Shown piece after piece: positions 63,702 through 64,000 of a stretch of 64,000 nucleotides of DNA (positions are counted from its first letter, which is position 1; the number at the start of each line of letters is the position of its first letter). The translations under genes were made by a program, and so were the position numbers. The stretch lies in assembly GCF_010671925.1 (NCBI RefSeq), contig NZ_JAAHIH010000003.1:1-64000 (forward strand). The letters are read 5' to 3'. Origin of the DNA: Moorena sp. SIOASIH. GTDB taxonomy: Bacteria > Cyanobacteriota > Cyanobacteriia > Cyanobacteriales > Coleofasciculaceae. The notes under the pieces are model-generated. The model was not told where the DNA came from. It saw only the letters and a list, made by a program, of their open reading frames with translations, and searched no databases.

Positions 63702-63912
63702 ATTTTTTGATGGCTGATTGTTGATTGTTGATTGTTGATTGTTGATTATTACTTGTTAATTGTCACTTGTTGCTTGTTATTTTCCATTTACTTAAATTAT
63801 ACCTAAATTTTATATAGGAATCCTAAATGAATTGTGATAATTTTTGATGCCATATTCCCTACTCCCTACTCCCTACTCCCTACTCCCTACTCCCTACTCC
63901 CTGTTCCCTTTG
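63702..63912. repeat. TTGATTG and ACTCCCT heptamer arrays
   Basis: TTGATTG units (63713-63750) just upstream of the redoxin gene, then an AT-rich stretch, then ACTCCCT units (63850-63900) that end next to the stop of the following partial gene. Confidence 0.85.
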
Positions 63913-64000
63913 CTATAGGTTTTTGATGGCACGTTGAACTTGATCTGGGGATAGAATCTGAGGTAGTATAATAGGCGGTGTAAATTCAGAGTCTGCTGGA
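63913..64000 (-). CDS. 3' end of an unidentified gene (cut by the window edge)
   Basis: The last 28 codons and TAG stop of a frame entering from the right: ...PPIILPQILSPDQVQRAIKNL. The pattern looks coding (helical end, no stops), but it is too short to assign a family. Confidence 0.45.
   Translation of the reverse strand, partial: PADSEFTPPIILPQILSPDQVQRAIKNL

Overview
The window looks like a piece of a large, repeat-rich filamentous cyanobacterial chromosome. Evidence: many HIP1 octamers (GCGATCGC), cyanobacterial families (iron-uptake/SLH porin, DUF4058, AAA-like/WD40 and vMAP-type proteins, TPR-CHAT proteins, PEP-CTERM proteins, an Rpn/DUF4351 nuclease array), and short tandem repeats, mostly heptamers, in nearly every gap. 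The style resembles Moorena (Moorea), but that genus call is inference only.

Layout. 1-7.7 kb: a Dam-type adenine methylase, a PD-(D/E)XK-like protein, and a two-gene AAA-like operon (vMAP-type HTH-ATPase, then an ATPase with 14 WD40 repeats). 8.3-12.3 kb: a GGDEF-EAL phosphodiesterase, a cytosine-deaminase-like amidohydrolase and a DUF4058 protein. 12.5-25.3 kb: a tandem family of secreted TPR-CHAT proteins: two full copies identical over a ~3.7 kb core but divergent at both ends, plus a shortened, broken third copy without CHAT. Between copies 1 and 2 lies a large inverted pair of 15-bp repeat arrays. Between copies 2 and 3 lies a nucleotidyltransferase gene with a small overlapping partner.

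25.4-31.5 kb: mostly housekeeping genes: an FAD oxidoreductase, tRNA-Val(GAC), a DprA-like protein, a MAPEG protein, YajQ, HemL and HisIE. 31.7-40.2 kb: five near-identical Rpn-type nuclease-fold genes, each with its own conserved leader. Copies 3 and 4 are separated by an island with two SDRs and a Baeyer-Villiger-type monooxygenase. 40.4-43.7 kb: divergent hopanoid genes shc and hpnB. 44-55 kb: two PEP-CTERM proteins, two uncharacterised envelope proteins, an iron-uptake porin, RNase Z, a RelA/SpoT enzyme and a PatD-like small protein.

55-64 kb: two tandem 2OG-Fe(II) oxygenase genes, the first split by an insertion carrying tnpB and a divergent ribbon-helix-helix gene. Then come a pirin, a nitroreductase and a LysR regulator split by a non-autonomous IS200/IS605-like element whose precise removal restores the reading frame across the junction. 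Last are a redoxin lipoprotein and the 3' end of an unidentified gene.

The main theme is repeat dynamics. Period-7 arrays abut genes and supply their stop codons. Palindromic repeats sit in frame inside coding regions (TPR-CHAT, TnpB, HpnB). Inverted-repeat elements occur in matched pairs, and multigene arrays look as if they are being homogenised and rearranged.
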